64,000 bases of DNA, from positions 434,001-498,000 of the forward strand of contig JAGDZP010000012.1 of assembly GCA_049115735.1 (NCBI GenBank). Direction: 5' to 3'. Source of the stretch: CAXBNB01 sp049115735 (GTDB lineage Bacteria; Bacteroidota; Bacteroidia; Cytophagales; Cyclobacteriaceae). The notes under the pieces were generated by a model that saw nothing but the letters and a program-made list of their open reading frames with translations, had not been told where the DNA came from and searched no databases. Within the stretch, counting starts at the first letter, position 1. Each line of letters starts with the position of its first letter. A program made the position numbers and the translations under genes. This document shows positions 53,528-63,047 of this stretch, piece after piece.

Positions 53528-55165
53528 ATGAGACTCTACTTGACCTATCTGCTTTCATTTATTCTAATTGCTTCATGCTCTTCACCAAAGCCTAAAGAAA
53601 AGGGAAATGACAAGACCGAAATGGTACCGCCCGTTATAGCTCCCTTCGATGATGTAGATATACTTTCTATTAACGACTGGTGGAATAGGGAGGAAAATAA
53701 AATTATCAACCTAAAAGTGGATCGAAAAGATGTGGTGGCTTTTGGTATTTATACAGTTGCAAATAATACACTTAAATTATCCGCACAGCTTTACCCCTTG
53801 TATCCTGCCGAAACCAGAGAGGTGAGATTGGAGATCAAAAAAGATGGAGTCTGGAATGAAATAGCCAAACAGATGGTTAACGACCTGGGATGGTCTGCGC
53901 TGTTTAGAGTCGAGAATTGGGATTCTACGGTGGACACTCCATATCGATTGCTTCATGGTGAACAAGCATCATTTGAGGGATTGGTAAGAAAAGATCCAAT
54001 TGACAAAGAGGAAATCAGATTAGCTGCACTGTCATGCAATAGCAATAAGGATCGTGGCGACCGAGCAAACTATGTCCGTAATATTGATCATCAGGATCCT
54101 GACCTGATTTTTTTTGCAGGAGATCAGTCTTATGATCACAAAGAACATACTGCAGCATGGTTAAAGTTTGGATTACAATTTAGAGAAATATTTAGGAAAA
54201 GGCCATGTATTACCATTCCAGACGATCATGATATAGGGCAAGGAAACCTATGGGGAGAGTATGGAAAAATTGCTTCCTCTACGGCTGGAAACGATGGTGG
54301 ATATTTTTATCATCATGAATATGTGAAAATGGTGGAAAGGTGTCAAACTGCTCACTTGCCCGATCCTTATGACCCAACACCTGTAGAGCAAGGAATAGGG
54401 GTTTATTATACTAATTTAAACATTGGTGGAGTTGACTTTGCTATCATCGAGGATCGAAAGTTCAAATCAGGTCCTAAAGACAAAATACCGCAGCAAGGGC
54501 CCAGACCTGATCATATTAGAAATCCGGATTATGATCCAAAAACTGTTGATGTTGAAGGACTGGAGCTTCTTGGAGGCAGACAGCTGATATTTCTTGATGA
54601 GTGGGGACAGCAGACAGACGGTGTAGCAATGAAGGCTGTATTATCACAAACAGGTTTTTGCGGAGGAGCGCACATACACGGAAATAAAGACAATAGACTT
54701 CATGCGGATATGGATTCGAACGGTTGGCCTCAGACAGGAAGAAATAAGGCGCTAAAAGCCATTACTAGGGCTAATGCAGTCCATATAGCGGGTGATCAGC
54801 ATTTGGCGACTGTGATAAAGCACGGAACAGATGAGTATGACGATGGTCCATGGGCATTTGTAGTGCCAGCTATTGTGAATAATTACTACAGCAGATGGTG
54901 GTGGCCAGAAGATGAAAAACCAGGTAAAAATTCAAACGACGTTTTGCCATGGACTGGTCAATATATGGACGGTTTTAATAATAAAATCACAATGCATGCC
55001 TATGTGAACCCTGAGAGCCCATCAAGCGGTGGTGGTTATGGTTTGATTAGGTTCCAGAAAAGTGAGAAGGATGTCGTTTTTGAGTGCTGGCCAAGAGATG
55101 TGGATGTAACAAAAGAGGGAGCGGAGCAGTTTGTCGGGTGGCCTTTCAAAGTATCCATGAATTGA
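53528..55165 (+). CDS. PhoD-like metallophosphatase lipoprotein
   Basis: A 545-residue protein. The lipobox ends in IASC (Cys17). The metallophosphatase core has AALSCNSN, FFAGDQSYDH, PDDHDIGQG and VHIAGDQHLAT, matching alkaline phosphatase D/phospholipase D-like enzymes. A 140-residue N-terminal domain precedes the core. It hydrolyses phosphomonoesters or diesters in the periplasm or at the surface. The genes downstream concern sugar uptake, so a role in releasing phosphorylated sugars is possible but unproven. Confidence 0.9.
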   Translation: MRLYLTYLLSFILIASCSSPKPKEKGNDKTEMVPPVIAPFDDVDILSINDWWNREENKIINLKVDRKDVVAFGIYTVANNTLKLSAQLYPLYPAETREVRLEIKKDGVWNEIAKQMVNDLGWSALFRVENWDSTVDTPYRLLHGEQASFEGLVRKDPIDKEEIRLAALSCNSNKDRGDRANYVRNIDHQDPDLIFFAGDQSYDHKEHTAAWLKFGLQFREIFRKRPCITIPDDHDIGQGNLWGEYGKIASSTAGNDGGYFYHHEYVKMVERCQTAHLPDPYDPTPVEQGIGVYYTNLNIGGVDFAIIEDRKFKSGPKDKIPQQGPRPDHIRNPDYDPKTVDVEGLELLGGRQLIFLDEWGQQTDGVAMKAVLSQTGFCGGAHIHGNKDNRLHADMDSNGWPQTGRNKALKAITRANAVHIAGDQHLATVIKHGTDEYDDGPWAFVVPAIVNNYYSRWWWPEDEKPGKNSNDVLPWTGQYMDGFNNKITMHAYVNPESPSSGGGYGLIRFQKSEKDVVFECWPRDVDVTKEGAEQFVGWPFKVSMN

Positions 55166-55191
55166 TGGATTCTGAACCCTTAACATGAGTC

Positions 55192-56415
55192 ATGCCTAAT
55201 GAAACTTCAAATCATGATTTAGAGAAAAAGACTTTCTGGCAAAGTCTTGGGCCGGGGATAATTACAGCAGCGCTGGTTTTTGGGCCAGGCAGCCTCACCA
55301 TCAATACGAAACTAGGGGCGACCTATGGCTACTCACTACTTTGGGTGCTAATCCTGGCGATGGTTTTTATGATCGCTTTTACTGGTATGTCTACCAGGAT
55401 AGGGTTGTTCGGAGATCGATCACTCATTCAGCAGATAAAAGCAAGATTTGGCAAGCCCGTTACTGTGATTATTGGATTGGGCGTTTTTTTAGTCACTGCA
55501 TCATTTCAAGCAGGAAATACCGTGGGAGCCAGCCTGGCTTTTTCAGAGCTTTTTTCAAGTCCGCTAGTATTGTGGATTAGCTTCTTTACTGTAATTGCAA
55601 TCTCCCTGCTTTTCTTCGGTTCATTTTATAAGATTTTAGAAAAGCTCATGATCGCTTTGGTACTGGTCATGCTCGCTTCATTCTTGCTCACCATCATTAT
55701 GGCTTCTCCCAATTTGTTGGAAATAATAAAAGGAGTAGTTCCTTCCATCCCCACGGGTTCTGAATTTTTGATCATTACCCTAACTGCTTCTAGTTTTTCT
55801 ATTGTTGGGGCTTTTTATCAGTCTTATCTGGTTGGTGAAAAAAAGTGGACTATCAATCAAAAACAACGGTCGATTCGGGAGAGCACTATGGGTATTGTCA
55901 TCCTTGGACTCCTGTCTACTATGGTGATGCTTTGTGCTAGTGCTGTCTTGCATGTTGAAGGCATAGTAGTGAAAAGCGCCTCCGACTTGGGACTAGCCTT
56001 AGAACCCTTGTTTGGGGCTTTTACTTCCAATGTATTTATGATTGGTTTTTTTGCTGCGTCGTTTTCCTCAATGATTGGAAACGCCACCATAGGAGGAGTG
56101 ATATTAGCAGATACTTTTTTCTCAGAGAGTCGACTCAATAGTATGAAAGTGCGACCGATGGTCATGTTGGTGATTGTGATTGGTGCTATAGTCGCCTATA
56201 TTTTTGGGGCACTTCCATTGCAATTAATCATCTTTGCTCAGGGCATCACCGTAATTCTTGTACCATTAATAGCCTTGATTCTATTGTATTTTGCTAACTC
56301 TAAAAACCTACCAAAGGAGCTCATGAACTCTGGAGCCGTAAATGTAATTGGTGTTTTGGGAATCTTAGTTTTACTGTTTATGTCTGCCTATACTATCCAA
56401 TATTTACTATTTTGA
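55192..56415 (+). CDS. Nramp-like carrier with altered metal-site motifs
   Basis: A 407-residue membrane protein with about 11 spans, clearly Nramp-fold (LGPGIITAALVFGPGSLTINTKLGATYGY). The metal-binding motif usually DPGN reads GPGS at 31-34, so both Asp and Asn are lost. The sixth-helix MPHN-type motif is also absent: GAFYQSYLVGEKKW stands there. Classical Mn2+/Fe2+ transport is therefore unlikely. Related outgroup Nramp proteins carry other ions or unknown solutes. It is 7 bases from the next gene and in line with the sugar module. Confidence 0.85.
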   Translation: MPNETSNHDLEKKTFWQSLGPGIITAALVFGPGSLTINTKLGATYGYSLLWVLILAMVFMIAFTGMSTRIGLFGDRSLIQQIKARFGKPVTVIIGLGVFLVTASFQAGNTVGASLAFSELFSSPLVLWISFFTVIAISLLFFGSFYKILEKLMIALVLVMLASFLLTIIMASPNLLEIIKGVVPSIPTGSEFLIITLTASSFSIVGAFYQSYLVGEKKWTINQKQRSIRESTMGIVILGLLSTMVMLCASAVLHVEGIVVKSASDLGLALEPLFGAFTSNVFMIGFFAASFSSMIGNATIGGVILADTFFSESRLNSMKVRPMVMLVIVIGAIVAYIFGALPLQLIIFAQGITVILVPLIALILLYFANSKNLPKELMNSGAVNVIGVLGILVLLFMSAYTIQYLLF

Positions 56416-56422
56416 CTATCAA

Positions 56423-57445
56423 ATGAATATTAACACCGTCAAGGAGCTGGAAGAAAAACTCGCTGAACCCTCTGAAGCCTTGATTGAAGATATTGGCAAG
56501 ACCGATGGCGATATTTTGGTTTTGGGTTTAGGTGGTAAAATGGGCCCTAGTCTGGGCCGATTGGTTGTGAATGCAATAAGGGAAGGTGGATTTGATAAAA
56601 GGGTTATAGGTGTATCACGGTTTTCTGATAAAAGGATGGAGGCTTCCATCAACCAAGATGGTATTGAAACCATTACAGGAGACTTACTTGATGAGCAATT
56701 TTTAAGCAACTTGCCAGAGGTTGAGAATGTCATTTATATGGCAGGCAATAAATTTGGAACATCAGGCAATGAGCATTTTACCTGGGCCATGAATTCCTAT
56801 CTTCCTGGTAGAGTAGCTGAGAAATTTCGTAATTCGAGGATCGTGGTTTTTTCCAGTGGCAATATTTATCCATTCGTTCCTGTAGAAGGTGGGGGAGCTG
56901 ATGAATCTATTGCTCCAGATCCTATTGGAGAGTATGCTCAATCGTGTCTGGGTAGAGAGCGTGTGTTTGAGCACTTTTCTATCAAGAATCAAACACCAAT
57001 GCTGATTTATCGGCTGAATTATGCTGTGGATCTTCGATATGGAATCTTGTTGGAAGTGGCTAAGTCAGTATTTCAGAATAAACCAATTGATCTAACAACC
57101 GGGTATGTTAATGTTATTTGGCAGGGTGATGCGAATAGTTATGCACTTCGTAGTTTGTCACACTGTGAAAGTCCAGCGGAGAAATTGAATATTACTGGTC
57201 CGGAAACGATCTCCATTGAGTGGCTGGCGAGTGAATTCGGTAAAATAATGAAGACAGAAGTTGAGTTTGTAGGGACACCAGAGCCTACAGCTTTGTTAAA
57301 TAATGCCGCCCGTTCGTTTAAGCTATTTGGCAAACCAACTGTCGATTTACAAAAGCTTGTAGTATGGACCGCTCATTGGGTATTGTCCGGTGGAGCTGAG
57401 CTGGGTAAGCCCACACATTTTCAGGAACGAAAAGGAAAATTTTAG
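56423..57445 (+). CDS. NAD(P)-dependent epimerase/dehydratase-like protein, atypical SDR
   Basis: A 340-residue extended SDR. The dinucleotide-binding glycine motif GLGGKMG is at 35-41. SSGNIYP supplies the Ser region. The catalytic pair YxxxK is altered: Tyr171 in GEYAQSCLGRERVF is followed by Cys175 instead of Lys. A dehydrogenase or epimerase reaction is expected from the family but the missing Lys makes the mechanism uncertain. The stop precedes the next start by one base, so the pair is surely co-expressed. Confidence 0.85.
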   Translation: MNINTVKELEEKLAEPSEALIEDIGKTDGDILVLGLGGKMGPSLGRLVVNAIREGGFDKRVIGVSRFSDKRMEASINQDGIETITGDLLDEQFLSNLPEVENVIYMAGNKFGTSGNEHFTWAMNSYLPGRVAEKFRNSRIVVFSSGNIYPFVPVEGGGADESIAPDPIGEYAQSCLGRERVFEHFSIKNQTPMLIYRLNYAVDLRYGILLEVAKSVFQNKPIDLTTGYVNVIWQGDANSYALRSLSHCESPAEKLNITGPETISIEWLASEFGKIMKTEVEFVGTPEPTALLNNAARSFKLFGKPTVDLQKLVVWTAHWVLSGGAELGKPTHFQERKGKF

Positions 57446-57446
57446 G

Positions 57447-58514
57447 ATGAAATTAGCACAGGATATTAAACAATTGCTTTTTGATGGAACCGTTATTCCA
57501 GCGCATCCTTTGGCCTTAGATGCAGATCGAAAATTGGATCCATTGCGCCAAAAGCTACTCACAAGGTATTATATCGAATCCGGTGCTGGTGGAGTAGCCG
57601 TGGGCGTCCATACTACCCAGTTTGAAATAAGACAGCCGGAGTTTGATTTGTTTGAAGACGTGTTATCTCTTGCGGCCAAGGAAATCAATAGAAAACCAAT
57701 TGGTAGGCCTTTCATAAAAGTTGCGGGAATCTGTGGTCCCACTGAGCAGGCAGTTAATGAGGCTAAAATAGCTTCCAGGCTGGGTTATGACCTGGGACTA
57801 CTTAGTATTAGTGGCTTAGGTGATTGGAGTGAAGAAAAACTTTTAGAGCGAGCTAAAATTGTGGGCGAACATATTCCTCTATTTGGCTTTTATTTACAAC
57901 CCTCTGTAGGTGGAAAGGTCTTGAGTGAGAATTTTTGGAAGCAGTTTGCAGAAATCCCAAGTGTCTACGCAATTAAAATAGCCCCATTCAATCGCTACCA
58001 GACTTTGGAAGTGATGAGGGCAGTTTGCAACTCATCGAGATGCGACGATATCGCGATCTATACGGGCAATGACGACAATATCGTCAATGATTTACTCACC
58101 ACTTATGAAGTTGAGACCAAGAGGGGAACAGTGCGAAAGGAGATTGTAGGAGGGTTGCTAGGCCATTGGGCTGTTTGGACACAAGTAGCGGTAAAACTGC
58201 TTGAGGAGATTAAGACAGAAAAAGGATCAGGAGTTAAAATCGACCGATCCTGGTTGACGCAAAACGTAGTAGTCACAGATGCGAATGCCGCTTTCTTCGA
58301 CACTAAGAATAATTTCAGAGGTTGTATTGCGGGCATACATGAAGTGCTCAGGCGTCAAGGATTACTAGAAGGAATCTGGTGTCTTAATCCATCAGAGACT
58401 CTATCCGAAGGACAGTCAAAAGAAATTGATAGGGTTTACACCGAATACCCGCAAATGAATGATGATGAATTCATCCAAGCCAATCTGGAAAGCTGGAAGG
58501 CAGAATTGCATTAA
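57447..58514 (+). CDS. DHDPS-fold aldolase/dehydratase-like protein
   Basis: A 355-residue TIM barrel from the ATG at 57447. The frame above it overlaps the previous gene and is not used. The Schiff-base Lys is in YAIKIAPFNRYQ, with phosphate-loop-like GAGGVAVGVHTTQFE near the N-terminus. Compared with the canonical DapA at 5.5 kb, the substrate loops are different. Aldol cleavage or dehydration of a keto-acid sugar is likely. It forms a tight pair with the atypical SDR. Confidence 0.85.
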   Translation: MKLAQDIKQLLFDGTVIPAHPLALDADRKLDPLRQKLLTRYYIESGAGGVAVGVHTTQFEIRQPEFDLFEDVLSLAAKEINRKPIGRPFIKVAGICGPTEQAVNEAKIASRLGYDLGLLSISGLGDWSEEKLLERAKIVGEHIPLFGFYLQPSVGGKVLSENFWKQFAEIPSVYAIKIAPFNRYQTLEVMRAVCNSSRCDDIAIYTGNDDNIVNDLLTTYEVETKRGTVRKEIVGGLLGHWAVWTQVAVKLLEEIKTEKGSGVKIDRSWLTQNVVVTDANAAFFDTKNNFRGCIAGIHEVLRRQGLLEGIWCLNPSETLSEGQSKEIDRVYTEYPQMNDDEFIQANLESWKAELH

Positions 58515-58687
58515 GTGCAGTCCTTTGGATTACTTCATTGTCAAAGGGCCCTAATTAATTTCTCTTTCAGATAGATCTTCCTATTTATTGCTTCACTGGA
58601 TATAATGATTGCTCTTATTTCCACAGTGGCATACAGGACTCACTGTCTAATGTTTAATTCAATACCTTGCCTTCAACTATAATCATT

Positions 58688-59950
58688 ATGACAAATCAAC
58701 CGCTAATTCCCCTTCGATATGTAATGGTCTTTGGGACATTTCTATTGTCCTTACTCTTATACATCGACAGAGCCTGTATATCGGCTGCCAAGGGTGCTAT
58801 TTCTGAGTCCCTGGGTTTTTCTGATAAGCAAATGGGATGGGTGCTCTCAATTTTCGCATTGGGCTATGCACTTTTTCAAGTGCCCTCAGGAATTGCTGGT
58901 GATAAATACGGACCTAGGAAAGTACTAACAGCTGTAGTAACCTTATGGTCCATTTTTACAGCTTTCACAGGGTTAGCATGGAATTACGCTTCGATGCTCG
59001 TTGTGAGGTTCCTGTTTGGAGCTGGAGAGGCAGGAGCTTTCCCAAACATGGCGAGAACCATATTCAGTTGGATGCCTGTTAAGGAGCGGGGAATAACGCA
59101 AGGGATCAATTTCTCCGGATCAAGAATAGGATCAGCATTCGCATTACCGGCTGTGGCATGGATGATAACCGAATTAGGCTGGAGGGCATCTTTTTACATT
59201 TTAGGAGCTGTAGGTTTTTTGTGGTCGGCTGCCTGGTGGTTTTTCTTTAGGGATAACCCGGAAGACCATCCTTCTATGTCTGATGCTGAAAAGGAATTGA
59301 TCTTAGCGGAAAGACAAGAACAAACAACAGAGAAGGCAAGCATAAGTGCGAGTATAGTCTTTGGTTCAAAAAATGTTTGGTTGGCCATGATTCAGTACTT
59401 CGCCAGTAATTTTACTTTTTTCTTTACGCTCACCTGGTTGTTGCCCTATGTGAAAGAAACATACAATCTTGGTCTACAAGAGGCAGGTTGGTATGCATCT
59501 ATTCCTATTCTATGTGGTGCAATGGGCAACTGGTTTTCAGGGTGGATGATTGATAAAATCTACAAGTCTGGTAACTGGAAATTGTCGAGAGTAGCACCTG
59601 CAGTGATGGGATTTGCTTTAGCCGCATCGGGGCTTGTGTTTAGTGTATTTATGAGTGATGTGGGATGGGCCATCTTCTTTTTATCAATAGCAGTATTTGG
59701 AGCGGATATGACACTCAGCCCGTCATGGTCGCTTTGTATCGATATTGGGAAAAAGAATGCAGGAGCAGTTTCCGGAACAATGAATATGGCAGGCAACATT
59801 GGAGCATTTATCACTGCATTGTCATTTCCATATTTGGTTGATTGGTTTGGTGGGGTGAAGCCATTCTTTTTTATAGCTGCATCACTTTGTGTGATGGCAA
59901 TATTCCTGTGGTTTTTGGTTAAGCCAGATAAGAGTTTAGAAGAGTTTTAA
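58688..59950 (+). CDS. MFS transporter, ACS-like family
   Basis: A 420-residue carrier with 12 spans. I prefer the ATG at 58688 over 58667. The motif A variant GDKYGPRKVL, RACISAAKGAI in the first helix, and GGEAG-like RFLFGAGEAGAFPNMAR in helix 4 match the anion:cation symporter group (hexuronate, glucarate, galactonate carriers). Placed ahead of isomerase and kinase genes, it probably imports an acidic sugar or a polyol-derived substrate. Confidence 0.9.
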   Translation: MTNQPLIPLRYVMVFGTFLLSLLLYIDRACISAAKGAISESLGFSDKQMGWVLSIFALGYALFQVPSGIAGDKYGPRKVLTAVVTLWSIFTAFTGLAWNYASMLVVRFLFGAGEAGAFPNMARTIFSWMPVKERGITQGINFSGSRIGSAFALPAVAWMITELGWRASFYILGAVGFLWSAAWWFFFRDNPEDHPSMSDAEKELILAERQEQTTEKASISASIVFGSKNVWLAMIQYFASNFTFFFTLTWLLPYVKETYNLGLQEAGWYASIPILCGAMGNWFSGWMIDKIYKSGNWKLSRVAPAVMGFALAASGLVFSVFMSDVGWAIFFLSIAVFGADMTLSPSWSLCIDIGKKNAGAVSGTMNMAGNIGAFITALSFPYLVDWFGGVKPFFFIAASLCVMAIFLWFLVKPDKSLEEF

Positions 59951-59974
59951 TTCAAAAAGAGTATAAGAACAGAT

Positions 59975-60838
59975 ATGAAATTAGCATTAAATACCTTGGT
60001 ATATGAGGTTGGAGCAGTTCCACCGGACAAGTCACTACAGAGTGCAGCAAAATTTGGTTTCAAGTATATAGAGTATGCGGGTATCCGTCAAGGAAACCCG
60101 ACCACTATGTCTGGTGATATGAAGAAAAATGTGATCAACATTTTCAAAGACAATGGACTCGTAAGTACTCAGATGTTGTTGGTAGCGACCAAGGACACTT
60201 CGTCCTCTGACCCTAAAAAACGTCAGACAACTATGGACTACCTAAAAGCTTGTGGAGATTTTCAGAAAGAACTTGGCGGAAGGCAGGTCTTGGTTTGTTG
60301 GGGAGGCGGACTATATGAGCTAGGTATGAAACCAGAAGACAGCTGGAAGATTATGGTGGAGCAGGTGCGGCATTATGCAGAGTGGTGCCAGGAAAGAGAT
60401 TTGATAGTGGGATTGGAGCTTGATCCGCACGTGTACTTTATCATCAACAATACCTACAAAATGGCTAAGGCCATTGAGGATATAGGCATGCCAAATGTAT
60501 ATCCTAACGTTGATGTGGGACACTTGGTGATTACCAGGGAAGAGCCAGAATTGCTTGAAAAACTTGCCCCAAGATTGTTACATGTTCACTTGAGTGAAAC
60601 AGAATCTTTGGATCATACGAATGATATTTTGGGAACCGGAGTTGTAGACTTCAAAGCTTACGTAGATAAGTGTATTGAGCTTGGAATCGAAGAGAACTGT
60701 AAGAAATGGGGAGAGCCTTGCGTGGCAGGTATTGAGATGGGTAGTGAAGCAAGTGGAGGCTTTGTAGAAGAGCCAGACAGGTGGGTGCAGGAAAGCCTTG
60801 ACTATTTGGCCAAGACAATGCCGGAATTGACCATGTAA
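59975..60838 (+). CDS. TIM-barrel sugar (phosphate) isomerase/epimerase
   Basis: A 287-residue xylose-isomerase-like TIM barrel without a signal peptide. The metal-site acidic residues are in VGLELDPHVYF, PNVDVGHLVIT and LHVHLSETESLDH, near the C-terminus. It probably converts a ketose or aldose (phosphate) in the pathway with the kinase downstream. Similar folds include erythrulose-phosphate and tagatose-type epimerases. The substrate is not fixed by sequence. Confidence 0.88.
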   Translation: MKLALNTLVYEVGAVPPDKSLQSAAKFGFKYIEYAGIRQGNPTTMSGDMKKNVINIFKDNGLVSTQMLLVATKDTSSSDPKKRQTTMDYLKACGDFQKELGGRQVLVCWGGGLYELGMKPEDSWKIMVEQVRHYAEWCQERDLIVGLELDPHVYFIINNTYKMAKAIEDIGMPNVYPNVDVGHLVITREEPELLEKLAPRLLHVHLSETESLDHTNDILGTGVVDFKAYVDKCIELGIEENCKKWGEPCVAGIEMGSEASGGFVEEPDRWVQESLDYLAKTMPELTM

Positions 60839-60876
60839 TCCATTAAATTTCAAGCATTAAAAAATTTTACGAAAAA

Positions 60877-61329
60877 ATGAAAATAGCGATAGATTGTGAT
60901 GATGCGGCAGTGGACTTGAAAGATGTCATTTTTGAGCATATTCAATCCAAAGGAATAGAAATAGCGGACTTGAAAGAGTCCAGGCCAGATCCCGCCATGT
61001 ACCCTGAAATTGGGTACAATCTGGCTAAAAAGATTCAGGATAAGTCATTTGATCGAGGTATTCTTTTTTGTGGAACTGGTCAAGGTATGGCCATGGTAGC
61101 TAATAAGGTTGAAGGTGTTTTCGCCGGAACTTGTCACGATGTATATTCTGCGGAAAGGGTAAGAAAAAGTAATGACGCGCAAGTGATTACAATGGGTGCC
61201 AGAGTTGTTGGGCCAGAACTGGCAAAAACCATCATAGATGCCTGGCTGGATTCGGAGTTCTCTGGGGGTGGATCAGCTCCGAAAGTGAACCAAATGCGAG
61301 ATTTGGAAAAACAATCATTTAACTCTTAA
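60877..61329 (+). CDS. RpiB/LacAB-type sugar-phosphate isomerase
   Basis: A 150-residue protein. The catalytic Cys65 is in LFCGTGQGMAMVANKVEG, and HDVYSAERVRKSNDAQVITMGARVVG is the phosphate-binding region. The N-terminal motif that is DHAG in ribose-5-phosphate isomerase B reads DDAA here (AIDCDDAAVDLK), so ribose-5-phosphate is less likely. In tetritol pathways an RpiB paralogue isomerises erythrulose 4-phosphate. The gene sits 10 bases before dhaK. Confidence 0.88.
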   Translation: MKIAIDCDDAAVDLKDVIFEHIQSKGIEIADLKESRPDPAMYPEIGYNLAKKIQDKSFDRGILFCGTGQGMAMVANKVEGVFAGTCHDVYSAERVRKSNDAQVITMGARVVGPELAKTIIDAWLDSEFSGGGSAPKVNQMRDLEKQSFNS

Positions 61330-61339
61330 TAGATCAACT

Positions 61340-62341
61340 ATGCAAAAGATAATCAACAACCCGGATGACGTAGTTGAAGAAATGGTGCAGGGCTTTGTCA
61401 AGGCTCATTCGGATATCATTTCAGCAACAGATAATGACAGGGTTTTAAAATACAAGGAAGCACCAGTCCAGGGGAAGGTCGGTATTGTGACAGGAGGAGG
61501 TTCCGGACACAAGCCTGCATTTTCTGGTTACCTGGGAAAAAATATGGTAGATGCTGTAGCTGTTGGAGAGATATTCTCTTCACCTCCAGCGATGATGTTT
61601 TATGATGCAATCAAGGCTGCTGCTGGAGGAAAAGGAGTAGCTGTGCTATATGGCAACTATGCCGGGGATAACATGAACGTCAAGATGGCAATTGAAATGC
61701 TGGAAGATGATGACATTGAAGTGAAGACCGTTGTAGCCAACGATGATGTGCCCTCTGCTCCAAAAACGGAGCTGGACAAAAGAAGAGGTGTTGCTGGTGA
61801 AATTCTCATGTGGAAAGTAGGAGGTGCAAAGGCGGCTATGGGCGCTGATCTTGATGCTGTCATTGCTGCTGCACAAAAGTCGATTGACAACACTAGAAGC
61901 GTTGGTGTTGGGCTATCTCCATGTACTTTGCCACAAGTCGGGCACCCCAACTTTGAGATTGAGCCAGGTAAAATGGAAATGGGTATCGGGCATCACGGTG
62001 AGCCGGGAATCGAAGTGGTCGATTTGGAAACAGCTGATAAGATTGCGGTCAAAATGTGTAATCTGGTTGTCGAAGATCTTCCATTTGAAAGTGGTGACGA
62101 TGTGGTCGTTTTGGTTTCAGGGCTTGGCGCTACGCCTTGTTTGGAACAGTACATTTACTACAACGAAGTAGAAAAGATATTAGGGCAAAAAGGAATCAAT
62201 ATTCATAGGTCATATGTAGGTGACTATTTCACATCACTAGATATGCAAGGCATTACATTGACACTACTCAAGCTTGATGATGAGTTGAAGGAATGCATGG
62301 ACTATGAATGCAATTCTATCGCACTAAAACAGTTTTCGTGA
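61340..62341 (+). CDS. dhaK: Dihydroxyacetone kinase-like substrate-binding subunit DhaK
   Basis: A 333-residue subunit. TGGGSGHKPAFSGY (51-64) carries His57, Asp110 is in YGNYAGDNMN, and the covalent substrate His is one of the pair at 218-219 in GIGHHGEPG. It binds a short ketose through a hemiaminal. With DhaL beside it and no PTS protein, it should use ATP. Relatives phosphorylate dihydroxyacetone, erythrulose or apulose. Its stop overlaps the dhaL start by one base. Confidence 0.93.
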   Translation: MQKIINNPDDVVEEMVQGFVKAHSDIISATDNDRVLKYKEAPVQGKVGIVTGGGSGHKPAFSGYLGKNMVDAVAVGEIFSSPPAMMFYDAIKAAAGGKGVAVLYGNYAGDNMNVKMAIEMLEDDDIEVKTVVANDDVPSAPKTELDKRRGVAGEILMWKVGGAKAAMGADLDAVIAAAQKSIDNTRSVGVGLSPCTLPQVGHPNFEIEPGKMEMGIGHHGEPGIEVVDLETADKIAVKMCNLVVEDLPFESGDDVVVLVSGLGATPCLEQYIYYNEVEKILGQKGINIHRSYVGDYFTSLDMQGITLTLLKLDDELKECMDYECNSIALKQFS

Positions 62342-62985
62342 TGAGTAGTTTTTCGAATGAAGCAGGTGCTGTAATCGTGCAATATATGATCAAAGCGATA
62401 CAAGACAATAAGCAATACCTCAGTGATATCGATGGTAAGATTGGTGATGGGGATCATGGGGTAAATATGAACAAGGGTTTTTCTCTCACGGAAGAAGCTT
62501 TGGCCGCTGAGCCCGGTGATATGTCGCATGGGTTTGGAATGCTCTCAAAAATACTCATGACCAAAATCGGAGGGTCAATGGGTCCTTTGTACGGTATGTT
62601 TTTCAAAGCATTTGCGAAGGAGAGCGAAGGAGAGGAAGAAATAAACGAGTTGGTGGTACGAGGAATGCTAAATGGAGCAGTAACTAAGCTTCAAGTGATT
62701 AGTCCAGCCAAGCCAGGAGATAAAACGCTGATTGACGCTTTAAGTCCAGCAGTTGATGCATTGAACACTGCGCTGGACGGAGGAGATGGCTTAGGCGTGG
62801 CTTTGAAAGCAATGAAAAAAGCAGCCGAAGAAGGCCGTGATTCTACGGTTGATATGGTTGCCAAATTAGGGCGGTCAGCGAGACTGGGAGACAGGTCTAA
62901 AGGCGTGTTGGATGCAGGGGCAACTTCTTGTGCTTTGCTGCTAGGCACTTTTGCTGATTCGGCTATTGCATTGACCGAAGGATAA
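62341..62985 (+). CDS. dhaL: Dihydroxyacetone kinase-like nucleotide-binding subunit DhaL
   Basis: A 214-residue all-helical subunit from the ATG at 62341. A longer frame above overlaps dhaK without need. The Mg2+-ATP aspartates are 31, 36 and 38 in DIDGKIGDGDHG, and GGSMGPLYGMFF and GDRSKGVLDAGATS follow. It donates phosphate to the ketose held by DhaK. The downstream isomerase gene starts after 62 bases. Confidence 0.93.
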   Translation: MSSFSNEAGAVIVQYMIKAIQDNKQYLSDIDGKIGDGDHGVNMNKGFSLTEEALAAEPGDMSHGFGMLSKILMTKIGGSMGPLYGMFFKAFAKESEGEEEINELVVRGMLNGAVTKLQVISPAKPGDKTLIDALSPAVDALNTALDGGDGLGVALKAMKKAAEEGRDSTVDMVAKLGRSARLGDRSKGVLDAGATSCALLLGTFADSAIALTEG

Positions 62986-63047
62986 AAATTAAATAAACCC
63001 TTCAGACCAAACCAAAGGAATGGTAATTCTCAAAACATAAATAAACT

